This document shows, in pieces, positions 1 to 7,454 of a DNA stretch of 64,000 nucleotides. The position numbers and the translations under genes were made by a program. The notes under the pieces were generated by a model. The model was not told the origin of the DNA. It did no database searches and saw nothing but the letters and a program-made list of their open reading frames with translations. The stretch is taken from positions 62,001-126,000 of the forward strand of contig NZ_LRSE01000001.1 of assembly GCF_001634625.1 (NCBI RefSeq), given 5' to 3'. The stretch comes from Croceicoccus bisphenolivorans. Lineage in GTDB: Bacteria > Pseudomonadota > Alphaproteobacteria > Sphingomonadales > Sphingomonadaceae. The stretch's first letter is position 1; every line of letters starts with the position of its first letter.

Positions 1-1397
1 TGAAAGGCTGTTTCCGCAAATTTGGTGCCCACAAGGCCATTGCCGCAAGCCTGCTTGCCGCCACCGCGCTGGTGCCGGCAAGTGCCCATGCGCAGGCTTC
101 GGTTGAAGACAGGCTCGACCGGCTGGAGGCGATGATCAAGGCGCTGGAAGCCCGCATGGATGCGCAGGCTCCCACCGCCGACGACGCCGCGGCAGTCACC
201 GAAATGCGCGCCGCAGTGGCCGAAACCCGCGCCGTCGCCACGAAGCAGACGGAACTGGAAACGCGTGTCGCCGCAGTAGAGGCATCCGACAAGTCCGGCT
301 TCCGTATCGGCGACACCACATTCAAGATCGGCGGTTACGTCAAGCTCGATGCCATTTCCCAGCGCACCAGCGCCGGCCAGTTCGCGAACGACAATATCGT
401 GCGCGACTTCCTGATCCCGAGCACGATCCCGGTCGGCACCGGCGATTCTTCCGGCTGGGATACGGAGCTGAGCGCACGCCAGACGCGTTTCAACATCTCC
501 ACATCAACCCCGGTGATGGGCAAACCGCTCAATTCGATGATCGAGATGGATTTCATGGTCACGCCCGGCGATGGCGAACGGACGACCAATTCCTATACAC
601 CGCGCATCCGCCATGCCTTCCTTACGTATGACGGCTGGACCGTGGGCCAGACCTGGTCGACTTTCTTCAACGTGGGCGCCCTGCCCGATTCGGTCGATTT
701 CATCGGCACCACGCCGGGGACGATCTTCATCCGCCAGCCGCTGGTCCGCTATACTACGAAGAGCGGTTTCTCCATCGCGGTGGAGAACCCGGAAGCGACG
801 ATCACCACCGCATCTGGCGGCCGCGTGACGCCGGGCGACGATGCCCTGCCCGATGTCGTGCTGCGCTATGACAAGAAGGTCGGGAAAAGCGCCTTTTCCA
901 TCGCCGCGATCGGTCGCCAGCTAAAAGTGACGGACGACGACTTCGCCCTCGGATCGGACAGCGTCATCGGTTACGGCGTATCGGCATCGGGCAAGATCGG
1001 CATTGGCGAAAGCGACGACTTCCGCTTCATGGTCAACGCCGGCGAAGGGCTTGGCCGCTATGTCGGGCTCAACATCGTGAACGGTGCGGCCATCGACATG
1101 TCGACCGGCAAGCTGGACGCGATTGCCAGCTATTCAGGCTTCGGTGCTTTCCGCCACGTGTGGAACGAGAAGACGCGATCGACCATCGCCGGCAGTTATT
1201 TCAAGGCGGACAACCCCACGGACCTGACCGGTACATCGCCGACAGATACCGTCTGGAACGCCTTTGCGAACATCATCTACTCGCCCGTTCCCAAGCTCGA
1301 TGTCGGTGTGGAATACATGTATGCCGAACGGGAGAACGAGGCCGGCGCAGACGGCAACATGCAAAAGGTGCAGGTGTCGGCGAAGTACAGCTTCTAG
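1..1397 (+). CDS. DcaP-like outer-membrane porin (start codon cut by window edge)
   Basis: Probable trimeric outer-membrane channel of the DcaP-like family. The reading frame is open from base 1 and its first codon would begin one base before the window; if that base is A, the protein starts with ATG and reads MKGCFRKFGA, giving about 465 residues. A signal peptide ends at ...SAHAQA, followed by a short coiled-coil stretch rich in E, L and R (DRLDRLEAMIKALEARMDA), then a beta-barrel region beginning near KIGGYVKLDA and ending in the aromatic terminus KYSF typical of outer-membrane barrels. The GTG at 72 lies inside the signal peptide and is not the start. A propionyl-CoA synthetase follows, so import of small carboxylates is a reasonable guess, but substrate is inference. 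Confidence 0.8.
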   Translation, partial: KGCFRKFGAHKAIAASLLAATALVPASAHAQASVEDRLDRLEAMIKALEARMDAQAPTADDAAAVTEMRAAVAETRAVATKQTELETRVAAVEASDKSGFRIGDTTFKIGGYVKLDAISQRTSAGQFANDNIVRDFLIPSTIPVGTGDSSGWDTELSARQTRFNISTSTPVMGKPLNSMIEMDFMVTPGDGERTTNSYTPRIRHAFLTYDGWTVGQTWSTFFNVGALPDSVDFIGTTPGTIFIRQPLVRYTTKSGFSIAVENPEATITTASGGRVTPGDDALPDVVLRYDKKVGKSAFSIAAIGRQLKVTDDDFALGSDSVIGYGVSASGKIGIGESDDFRFMVNAGEGLGRYVGLNIVNGAAIDMSTGKLDAIASYSGFGAFRHVWNEKTRSTIAGSYFKADNPTDLTGTSPTDTVWNAFANIIYSPVPKLDVGVEYMYAERENEAGADGNMQKVQVSAKYSF

Positions 1398-1447
1398 GGT
1401 GTCATGAACCGGGCGGAGGGACTGCTGCCTGTGCCATGCTACACCCC

Positions 1448-1474
1448 GGGGGCGTTCGATTGCCGGACGCCCCC
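1448..1474 (+). terminator. GC-rich hairpin after the porin gene
   Basis: An 8-bp perfect stem (GGGGGCGT at 1448-1455 pairing with ACGCCCCC at 1467-1474) closes an 11-base loop between the porin and prpE. There is no T-run after it, so it may be an mRNA-stabilising 3' hairpin or a weak terminator rather than a classical intrinsic terminator. Confidence 0.4.
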
Positions 1475-1520
1475 ACTACCGTTCGAACGATGTTTGTTGA
1501 CGCGTTGATGGAGAGACCAA

Positions 1521-3395
1521 TTGGGATACGCCAAGGCTTTCGAAACCTCAGACCGCGACCCGCAGGGCTTCTGGCTGGACGTCGCGAATACGCTGGAATG
1601 GAACGAAGCGCCGACCATCGCCCATGACGCGACCACCGACGCATGGTTTCCCGATGGCAAGCTCAACACTTGCGCCAATGCGGTCGACCGCCACGTCGCG
1701 GCGGGGCGCGGATCGCAAGCCGCTGTTATCTACGAAAGTCCGATCACGGGCCGCTCTGCCACCTACACCTACATCGACCTGCTGGAGCGGGTGTCGCGCA
1801 CGGCAGGGATGCTGACCGAAGCGGGCGTGAAGACCGGCGACCGTGTCGTCATCTACATGCCGATGGTGCCCGAAGCGGTTTTCGGCATGCTTGCCTGCGC
1901 ACGCATCGGCGCGATCCATTCGGTGGTGTTCGGCGGGTTCGCCGCGCCGGAACTCGCCAAGCGCATCGACGATTGCAAACCTGCTGCTGTGCTGTCGGCG
2001 TCCTGCGGACTGGAGCCGGGGCGCACGATTGCCTACAAGCCCCTGCTCGACAAGGCGATCGAGCTGTCCTCGCACAAGCCCGACGTCGCCATCATCCTCC
2101 AGCGTGAGGAGCTTCACGCCGATCTCGTCGCCAATCGCGACATCGACTGGCAGGCGGCCTACGACGCGGCCAGCCCCGTCGATCCGGTGCCGGTATCCAG
2201 CACCGATCCGCTCTATATCCTCTATACCTCGGGCACGACCGGCACGCCCAAGGGCGTCGTTCGCGACAACGGCGGCCATGCCGCGGCGCTGTCGTGGTCG
2301 ATGAAGAACATCTACGGCATCGAGGCGGGCGACGTCTTCTGGGCCGCGTCGGACATCGGTTGGGTCGTCGGGCACAGCTACATCGTCTATGGCCCGCTGC
2401 TGGCTGGCGCGACGACGATCCTGTTCGAAGGCAAGCCCATCGGCACGCCCGATGCGGGCATCTTCTGGAACCTGATCGACAAGCACCAGGTGAAAGTCCT
2501 GTTCACCGCGCCCACCGCGATCCGCGCCATCCGCCGCGCCGATCCCGACGGCGAATTCATTGCCAAGGCCAACCTCGCCAGCCTGACCGCGCTGTTCCTT
2601 GCAGGCGAGCGTGCCGATCCCGACACGCTCCTGTGGATCGCAGAGCAGCTGGGCAAGCCCGTCATCGACCACTGGTGGCAGACCGAACTGGGCTGGCCCG
2701 CCATCGCCACCTGCTTCGGGCTTGGCGAAACGCAAATCAAGCCGGGCAGCGCAGGGCGCGCGGTTCCGGGCTATCGCTTCAAGGTGAAGGACGAGGCGGG
2801 CGAGGATGCCGCCGCCGGCAAGGTCGGCACGCTGCTGATCGAACAGCCGCTGCCGCCGGGCAATTTCCGCGCCCTGTGGAACAACCCCGAAAAGTTCGCA
2901 TCGGGCTTCGTCGACTTCCCCGGCCACTACACCACGGGCGACGCGGGCATGATCGACGAGGATGGCTTCATCCACATCATGGGTCGCACCGACGACATCA
3001 TCAACGTCGCCGGACACCGTCTCTCGACCGGCCAGATGGAGGAAGTCGTCGCCAATCACCCGGCAGTCGTCGAATGTGCCGTCGTCGGCGCGTCTGATGA
3101 ATTGAAGGGTGAAATGGCCGTCGCTTTCGTCATCACCCGCCCCGGCACCGAAGACCTGCCCGCGGTTAAAAAGGACATCGTGCGCACCATCCGCGAGGAT
3201 ATCGGACCGATCGCATCCCCGCGCGACGTGTTCTTCGCCGATGCCCTGCCCAAGACGCGTTCGGGCAAGGTCCTGCGCAACCTGCTTCGCGCGATCCTGA
3301 ACGGCGACGAGATCGTCGTGCCGCAGACCATCGAGGACCCCTCGGTCATCGACGGTCTGATCGAACTGGCCGCGCCTCAGCCCGCAGAGGGCTGA
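1521..3395 (+). CDS. prpE: Propionyl-CoA synthetase (AMP-forming acyl-CoA ligase)
   Basis: Activates propionate (or acetate) with ATP and CoA to the acyl-CoA in the cytoplasm. The 624-residue length fits PrpE. The ATP/AMP-binding loop is the YTSGTTGTPKG motif near residues 233-243, the adenylate motif is HWWQTELGW, the hinge region is YTTGDAGMIDEDG, and the C-terminal catalytic lysine is K583 in PKTRSGKV, the site usually controlled by acetylation in this family. The start is a TTG (TTGGGATACG); no ATG in frame sits closer to the conserved N-terminus. The gene ends inside the 3' end of the convergent DUF2339 gene, a 19-bp overlap. Acetyl-CoA synthetase is the alternative; the WWQTELGW and general pattern favour PrpE. 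Confidence 0.88.
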   Translation: MGYAKAFETSDRDPQGFWLDVANTLEWNEAPTIAHDATTDAWFPDGKLNTCANAVDRHVAAGRGSQAAVIYESPITGRSATYTYIDLLERVSRTAGMLTEAGVKTGDRVVIYMPMVPEAVFGMLACARIGAIHSVVFGGFAAPELAKRIDDCKPAAVLSASCGLEPGRTIAYKPLLDKAIELSSHKPDVAIILQREELHADLVANRDIDWQAAYDAASPVDPVPVSSTDPLYILYTSGTTGTPKGVVRDNGGHAAALSWSMKNIYGIEAGDVFWAASDIGWVVGHSYIVYGPLLAGATTILFEGKPIGTPDAGIFWNLIDKHQVKVLFTAPTAIRAIRRADPDGEFIAKANLASLTALFLAGERADPDTLLWIAEQLGKPVIDHWWQTELGWPAIATCFGLGETQIKPGSAGRAVPGYRFKVKDEAGEDAAAGKVGTLLIEQPLPPGNFRALWNNPEKFASGFVDFPGHYTTGDAGMIDEDGFIHIMGRTDDIINVAGHRLSTGQMEEVVANHPAVVECAVVGASDELKGEMAVAFVITRPGTEDLPAVKKDIVRTIREDIGPIASPRDVFFADALPKTRSGKVLRNLLRAILNGDEIVVPQTIEDPSVIDGLIELAAPQPAEG

Positions 3396-5941
3396 AGCGT
3401 GGCGTCCTCGGGCTTGGGCCGCGACAGGATCCGCGAGTAGAACCAGCCGATCCCGATCAGGCTGAAGCCGAGGGCAAGGAAGCTGCCGATACGGGCCAGC
3501 CCGTCCAGCACGGCGGCATCGACGATGAACACCTTGCCCACCGCGAGGATCATCAGGACGAGCGAACCGATGCGCCACGTCCGGTCCTCTGCCCGCGCGC
3601 CCCACAGCAGGTAGCCGATGGCCAGCACGATCCCGGCAAGCGAGCGGAGCAGGTCCTCGCCCTGCCCCATCGGCACGGCGGTCAGGATTGATCCGCTGAA
3701 CGCCTGTCGCAGCAACGTTATCGCCAGCACCGGCAGCAGCGCCATGATCGCGATATCCGCCCCGCGCCGCCAAGCCGCATTGCCGAGCGGTTTCAGCACG
3801 GCCAGAGCCGCGACCGCCACGGCATAGGCCGCCAATGCGAGGTTCGCGATAGGCACCGGCCCCACGGCCTGCGCGTTCCACAACGGGTTGTGCCACAGCA
3901 ACGTGAACCACCCGAAATGCGCCAGCGCCGCGCCCAGCAAGGCAATCGCCGCGATGCGCGCCCAAGCGAACCGGTCCTTAGCCTGCACCAGCGCAAAGGC
4001 ACCAGCGACCAGCACGGCTTCCCAGACAGTCCGCTCGGCAAGACCGTAGAGCTTGAAGCCTGCCGGTCCCTGAATTGCGAAAACCAGCTTGTAGAAGCTG
4101 TGCAGTGCGATCACCGCCCCTACCCCGCCAAGCGCGGCCATGGCGTGAGTGAAATGGCGCGAACCGAAGCCCGACTGTCGCCACGCGAGGACGAGGAATG
4201 CCAGCGTTCCGGGCACGAGGTAGCGTAGCGTGTCGCCCCACTTTTCCAGATCGGAAAGGTAGAACGGCTCTCCGGCAATCGCGTCGAGGCCGCTGCCTAT
4301 CCACGCGATCAGCGGATAGACCGCAAATGCGGCGGCAACGACTGCGAACGTCCGCGCCGCCGACACGCGGCGCGGCAAGCCGAATGCGAGGCCGATGGTC
4401 GCTGATGCGCAAGCGATCGCACCCCAGTTGTCGTGCAGAACCTGCGAGAACGCGATCACGACCGTCAGCGCGGCCGAAGTTTCCGGCAGCCGGACTTTCC
4501 AGCCGCCATCGGGCGAAAGGCGCGAGGCAGCGAGTGCGGGCAGCGCGGCCAGTGCCAGCGAAACCGCGCCCAGTACCGGCAGGAAATCGTGAAAGACATC
4601 ACCGTAATGCCATGTCGCGGCGAGCGCGAGGCCCGGTGCGAAACCGGCGACCTGCACGATATCCGCGCGCAAACGCTCTCCCCGCCAGATGTGGAACAGC
4701 GGGACCACGGCAAAGACCGCTGCCATGGCCGCGCCGATCAGGGCGAACTCGGCCTCTTCCGGGTTGGGCCAGAACGCGAGCATGAACACCGCGATCGCGG
4801 CGGCCAACGCCTGCGGATCGCGCAGTTCATGCCTTTTCCAGGCAAGGAAGGCCAGCGCGCCGCCAAGCAGGATGTAGAGCCCCCATGCCAGCAGCGAATA
4901 GCCGCCCTGATCGATCAGGATCGCCATCTGCAGTGCAGCAAAGGCCCCTGCCCCAGCGCGCAGCCAGTGGCGGAACGGCACTTCGCCCAACGCCGTCGGT
5001 AGCACGGCGCCGACACCGATCAGGTAGAAACCGACGAAAAGCTGGTCGGCAAAGGTCAGGTCCTGCGAGAACAGCAGGAGCAGGCCCCAAAGCAAGCCGC
5101 CACCCATCGCCGCCGCACCCAGCCAGGGGCGCTGCTGACGATTTCCGGTCAGGACCAGCCCAGCCGATACGAGCGCGAGATAGATCGACAGGATCGGCAG
5201 GTTGGATTCTTCTGCCGACACCATCATCGGCGCGGCGAACCCGCCCAAGAGGCCCAGCACCGCGCAGGGTAATCCGAACCGGAACGACAGGTAGATCGCG
5301 CCTGCCGTCACGGCAGCAAGACCAGCGAACGCAAACCCCGCACCGATCAGGCCATAGCCGGTGCCCGCGAGGTAGAAGCATGCATAGAGCGTCGCTATCC
5401 CCGCACCCGCCAGCGCCTGCGGAACGCGGATGTCGGCGATGCGATCTGCCATCTTCTCCGCCACGAAAGCCCCGCCGATCAGCGCGCCGCCGAAAACGAA
5501 GCCCAGCAGAACGCGCACGGCGGGCGACAGCAGGCCCAGCTCGATTGCGTACATGACAAGGAAAAAGCCCGCGATGGCGAGCGTAATGCCGCCTGCCCAG
5601 ATCGGCAGCTGGCGACCGAACAAGTCTTCGAAATTGAAGGCAATGCCCGGCTTTTCGCGCGGCGTTTCATCTTGGTAGGAAGGTGTAGTGAAGGCAGACG
5701 CTACCCCCGTCACGCGGGCGACTGCGCGCTTTACCCGCGGCACCGTAGTCGCCACCGCCGGTTCGCGATGTTCGGGGACTGCCGCGACCGGTTCGGCCAC
5801 GGTCGTCGGCGCTTGTTCGACCGGAACGACAGGGCGGCGACCCAGCATTTCCTGCATCGAGAGCCGTTCCTCCAGCCGCTCGACCCTGCGCCACAACTGG
5901 TACAGCGCCACGGCCAGGCCAATGATGACAATCCATTCCAT
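3377..5941 (-). CDS. DUF2339 polytopic membrane protein
   Basis: An 854-residue inner-membrane protein of the DUF2339 family, function unknown. The first 16 residues (MEWIVIIGLAVALYQ) form one transmembrane segment, followed by a short coiled coil (RRVERLEERL) and a proline/valine-rich linker to about residue 90. The conserved block FNFEDLFGRQLPIWAGG comes next, and then roughly two dozen hydrophobic helices run to the C-terminus. The ATG at 5939-5941 is the only sensible start, because the TM segment begins there. It is transcribed divergently from a TetR gene, with a double palindrome between them, so this gene is the probable target of that regulator. What it transports or senses cannot be read from the sequence. 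Confidence 0.85.
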   Translation of the reverse strand: MEWIVIIGLAVALYQLWRRVERLEERLSMQEMLGRRPVVPVEQAPTTVAEPVAAVPEHREPAVATTVPRVKRAVARVTGVASAFTTPSYQDETPREKPGIAFNFEDLFGRQLPIWAGGITLAIAGFFLVMYAIELGLLSPAVRVLLGFVFGGALIGGAFVAEKMADRIADIRVPQALAGAGIATLYACFYLAGTGYGLIGAGFAFAGLAAVTAGAIYLSFRFGLPCAVLGLLGGFAAPMMVSAEESNLPILSIYLALVSAGLVLTGNRQQRPWLGAAAMGGGLLWGLLLLFSQDLTFADQLFVGFYLIGVGAVLPTALGEVPFRHWLRAGAGAFAALQMAILIDQGGYSLLAWGLYILLGGALAFLAWKRHELRDPQALAAAIAVFMLAFWPNPEEAEFALIGAAMAAVFAVVPLFHIWRGERLRADIVQVAGFAPGLALAATWHYGDVFHDFLPVLGAVSLALAALPALAASRLSPDGGWKVRLPETSAALTVVIAFSQVLHDNWGAIACASATIGLAFGLPRRVSAARTFAVVAAAFAVYPLIAWIGSGLDAIAGEPFYLSDLEKWGDTLRYLVPGTLAFLVLAWRQSGFGSRHFTHAMAALGGVGAVIALHSFYKLVFAIQGPAGFKLYGLAERTVWEAVLVAGAFALVQAKDRFAWARIAAIALLGAALAHFGWFTLLWHNPLWNAQAVGPVPIANLALAAYAVAVAALAVLKPLGNAAWRRGADIAIMALLPVLAITLLRQAFSGSILTAVPMGQGEDLLRSLAGIVLAIGYLLWGARAEDRTWRIGSLVLMILAVGKVFIVDAAVLDGLARIGSFLALGFSLIGIGWFYSRILSRPKPEDATLQPSAG

Positions 5942-5985
5942 CGCGAATGTCCTTCCCCTTCGTCGCGGCGGAGATAACCGATTAA

Positions 5986-6021
5986 TGAACGCTGTTCAAT
6001 ATATTTATTGGACAGTGTTCA
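5986..6021. promoter_or_regulatory. Double palindromic operator between DUF2339 and TetR genes
   Basis: Two palindromes lie side by side: TGAAC-GCT-GTTCA at 5986-5998 and TGGAC-AGT-GTTCA at 6009-6021. Read as a whole, the 16-base arms 5986-6001 and 6006-6021 are inverted copies matching at 14 of 16 positions. The position in the divergent promoter region, next to a TetR-family gene, fits autoregulation by that repressor. Confidence 0.7.
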
Positions 6022-6044
6022 TTTGTTGGTTTAGAGCGCTCCTC

Positions 6045-6698
6045 ATGGGACGCCGATCTGATCATACGCGAGAGGAACTGCGCGCGCTCTTCATTAGCGA
6101 GGGGCACGCCCATCTGGCGCAGGCGGGGCTTGCGAAGTTCTCTGGTCGCGAAGTCGCCAAGCGCGTCGGATATTCGGTCGGCACCATCTCCAACCTCTTC
6201 GGTTCAGTCGATGGCCTGATCGTCGCGATCAATTCGCGTAGTTTCGAAGTCTGGGCGCAGGTTCTGCGCGATCGGCTGGAAAGCGCTGGCGAAGACCGGA
6301 TTGCCGCTTTGGTCGACGGCTATTTCGCCTTTGCCAAAGAGTCGCCCGAATTATGGTCGGCGATCTACGCGCACCGTTTACCAGAGGGGCTGGACCTGCC
6401 CGAAGAGGACAAGGACCGCCGCGCCGGCCTGACCCAGATCGTCGAGGACGAGATCCGCACCGTCCTCCCGGCGGGCACCGATGCCGATCTGGTGCGCCTT
6501 GCCCGCTCGCTCGTCGCAGTGGTGCACGGCCATTGCAGTTTCGTGGTGTCCGGCAGCTTCGCGCTGCTGGAAGAACCCGAACCCCACGCTGCCGCCCTCG
6601 CCCGCGTGCGGGAGAGTCTGGCGGCGCACGGGTATCGCGCTGAAGATTTCAGGTCGGAATTGGGTCTGGGCGACAGCGAAAATCGTGGATCGCTGTGA
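6045..6698 (+). CDS. TetR-family transcriptional regulator
   Basis: A 217-residue TetR-type repressor. The N-terminal helix-turn-helix covers about residues 33-52 (SGREVAKRVGYSVGTISNLF), followed by an all-helical ligand domain with a TetR C-terminal (WHG-like) look (FVVSGSFALLEEPEPHA). I chose the ATG at 6045, because the open frame extends upstream through the operator to 5688 and that part does not resemble a protein. It is divergent from the DUF2339 gene and probably controls both through the palindromes at 5986-6021. The last six codons are inside a long inverted repeat shared with the intergenic region before folE, so the natural C-terminus may have been altered by that element. Confidence 0.85.
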   Translation: MGRRSDHTREELRALFISEGHAHLAQAGLAKFSGREVAKRVGYSVGTISNLFGSVDGLIVAINSRSFEVWAQVLRDRLESAGEDRIAALVDGYFAFAKESPELWSAIYAHRLPEGLDLPEEDKDRRAGLTQIVEDEIRTVLPAGTDADLVRLARSLVAVVHGHCSFVVSGSFALLEEPEPHAAALARVRESLAAHGYRAEDFRSELGLGDSENRGSL

Positions 6699-6755
6699 CC
6701 CGGAGCGCAGCGTACTTCAGTACGTGAGCACCGGAAGCGCATCGATCCGCGATTT
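6680..6755. repeat. 76-bp imperfect inverted repeat between TetR and folE
   Basis: The outer arms AAATCGTGGATCG (from 6680) and CGATCCGCGATTT (to 6755) match at 12 of 13 positions, and the centre is CGTACT-TC-AGTACG (6711-6724); the intermediate arms share CCGG and GC-rich blocks. It sits between convergent genes and covers the last codons of the TetR gene. It may act as a bidirectional transcription end signal or be a small interspersed palindromic element. I found no second copy in the window. Confidence 0.65.
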
Positions 6756-6788
6756 GCAGCCGAGCACAGGCCCGAAGGCGATCTGAAA

Positions 6789-7397
6789 TCAGTATCCCAT
6801 CAGGGACAGCACTTCTTTCCGGCTGCGCTGATCCTCAAGGAACGTGCCCATCATCCGGCTTGTCGTCATGGCAACGCCGGGGGTCCGCACGCCGCGCGCG
6901 GTCATGCAGGCGTGGCTTGCCTCGATCACGACGGCGACGCCGTGGGGCTGCAGGTGGTCCCAGATGCACTGCGCGACTTCGGCGGTCAGGCGTTCCTGGA
7001 TCTGCAACCGGCGGGCATAGCCGTGAAGCACGCGGGCCAGCTTCGAGATGCCGACCACGTGATCCTTGGGCAGATAGGCGATTGCCGCCTTGCCGATGAT
7101 CGGGGCCATGTGGTGTTCGCAGTGGGACTGGAACGGAATGTCCTTCAGCAGAACAACCTCGTCATAGCCACCCACTTCCTCGAAAATGCGGCTGAGGTGA
7201 ATGGCCGGATCTTCATTGTAGCCGAGGCAATATTCCTTCCACGCACGTGCAACGCGCTTGGGCGTGTCCAGCAGACCTTCCCGTTCCGGATCATCGCCTG
7301 TCCAGCGGATCAGCGTGCGGATCGCGTCCTGTACTTCGTCTGGCACCGGCGGCTTGCGGTGAGGATCGTCTTCGTCGGGGCCTACGAGGCTGCTCAT
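6789..7397 (-). CDS. folE: GTP cyclohydrolase I
   Basis: Converts GTP to 7,8-dihydroneopterin triphosphate, the first step of tetrahydrofolate (pterin) synthesis, in the cytoplasm. The 202-residue protein carries the zinc ligands C93 and H96 in SHCEHHMAP and C164 in ACMTARGV, together with the substrate-binding block VGISKLARVLHGYARR. Length and all motifs are normal for type IA FolE. Transcribed on the minus strand, 57 bases downstream of uvrC. The inverted repeat at 6680-6755 lies just past its stop. Confidence 0.97.
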   Translation of the reverse strand: MSSLVGPDEDDPHRKPPVPDEVQDAIRTLIRWTGDDPEREGLLDTPKRVARAWKEYCLGYNEDPAIHLSRIFEEVGGYDEVVLLKDIPFQSHCEHHMAPIIGKAAIAYLPKDHVVGISKLARVLHGYARRLQIQERLTAEVAQCIWDHLQPHGVAVVIEASHACMTARGVRTPGVAMTTSRMMGTFLEDQRSRKEVLSLMGY

Positions 7398-7454
7398 TCA
7401 AATTCTCCCTTCAGGCCCGTCAGGTAGGAACGATTTCCCTACCGTTCCAGTCAT

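Noticed and set aside
1548-3965. 805-residue open frame on the minus strand, antisense to prpE
   Set aside because: It is a codon-bias shadow of a high-GC gene: it covers prpE fully, has no recognisable motif, and the plus frame is a clear PrpE.
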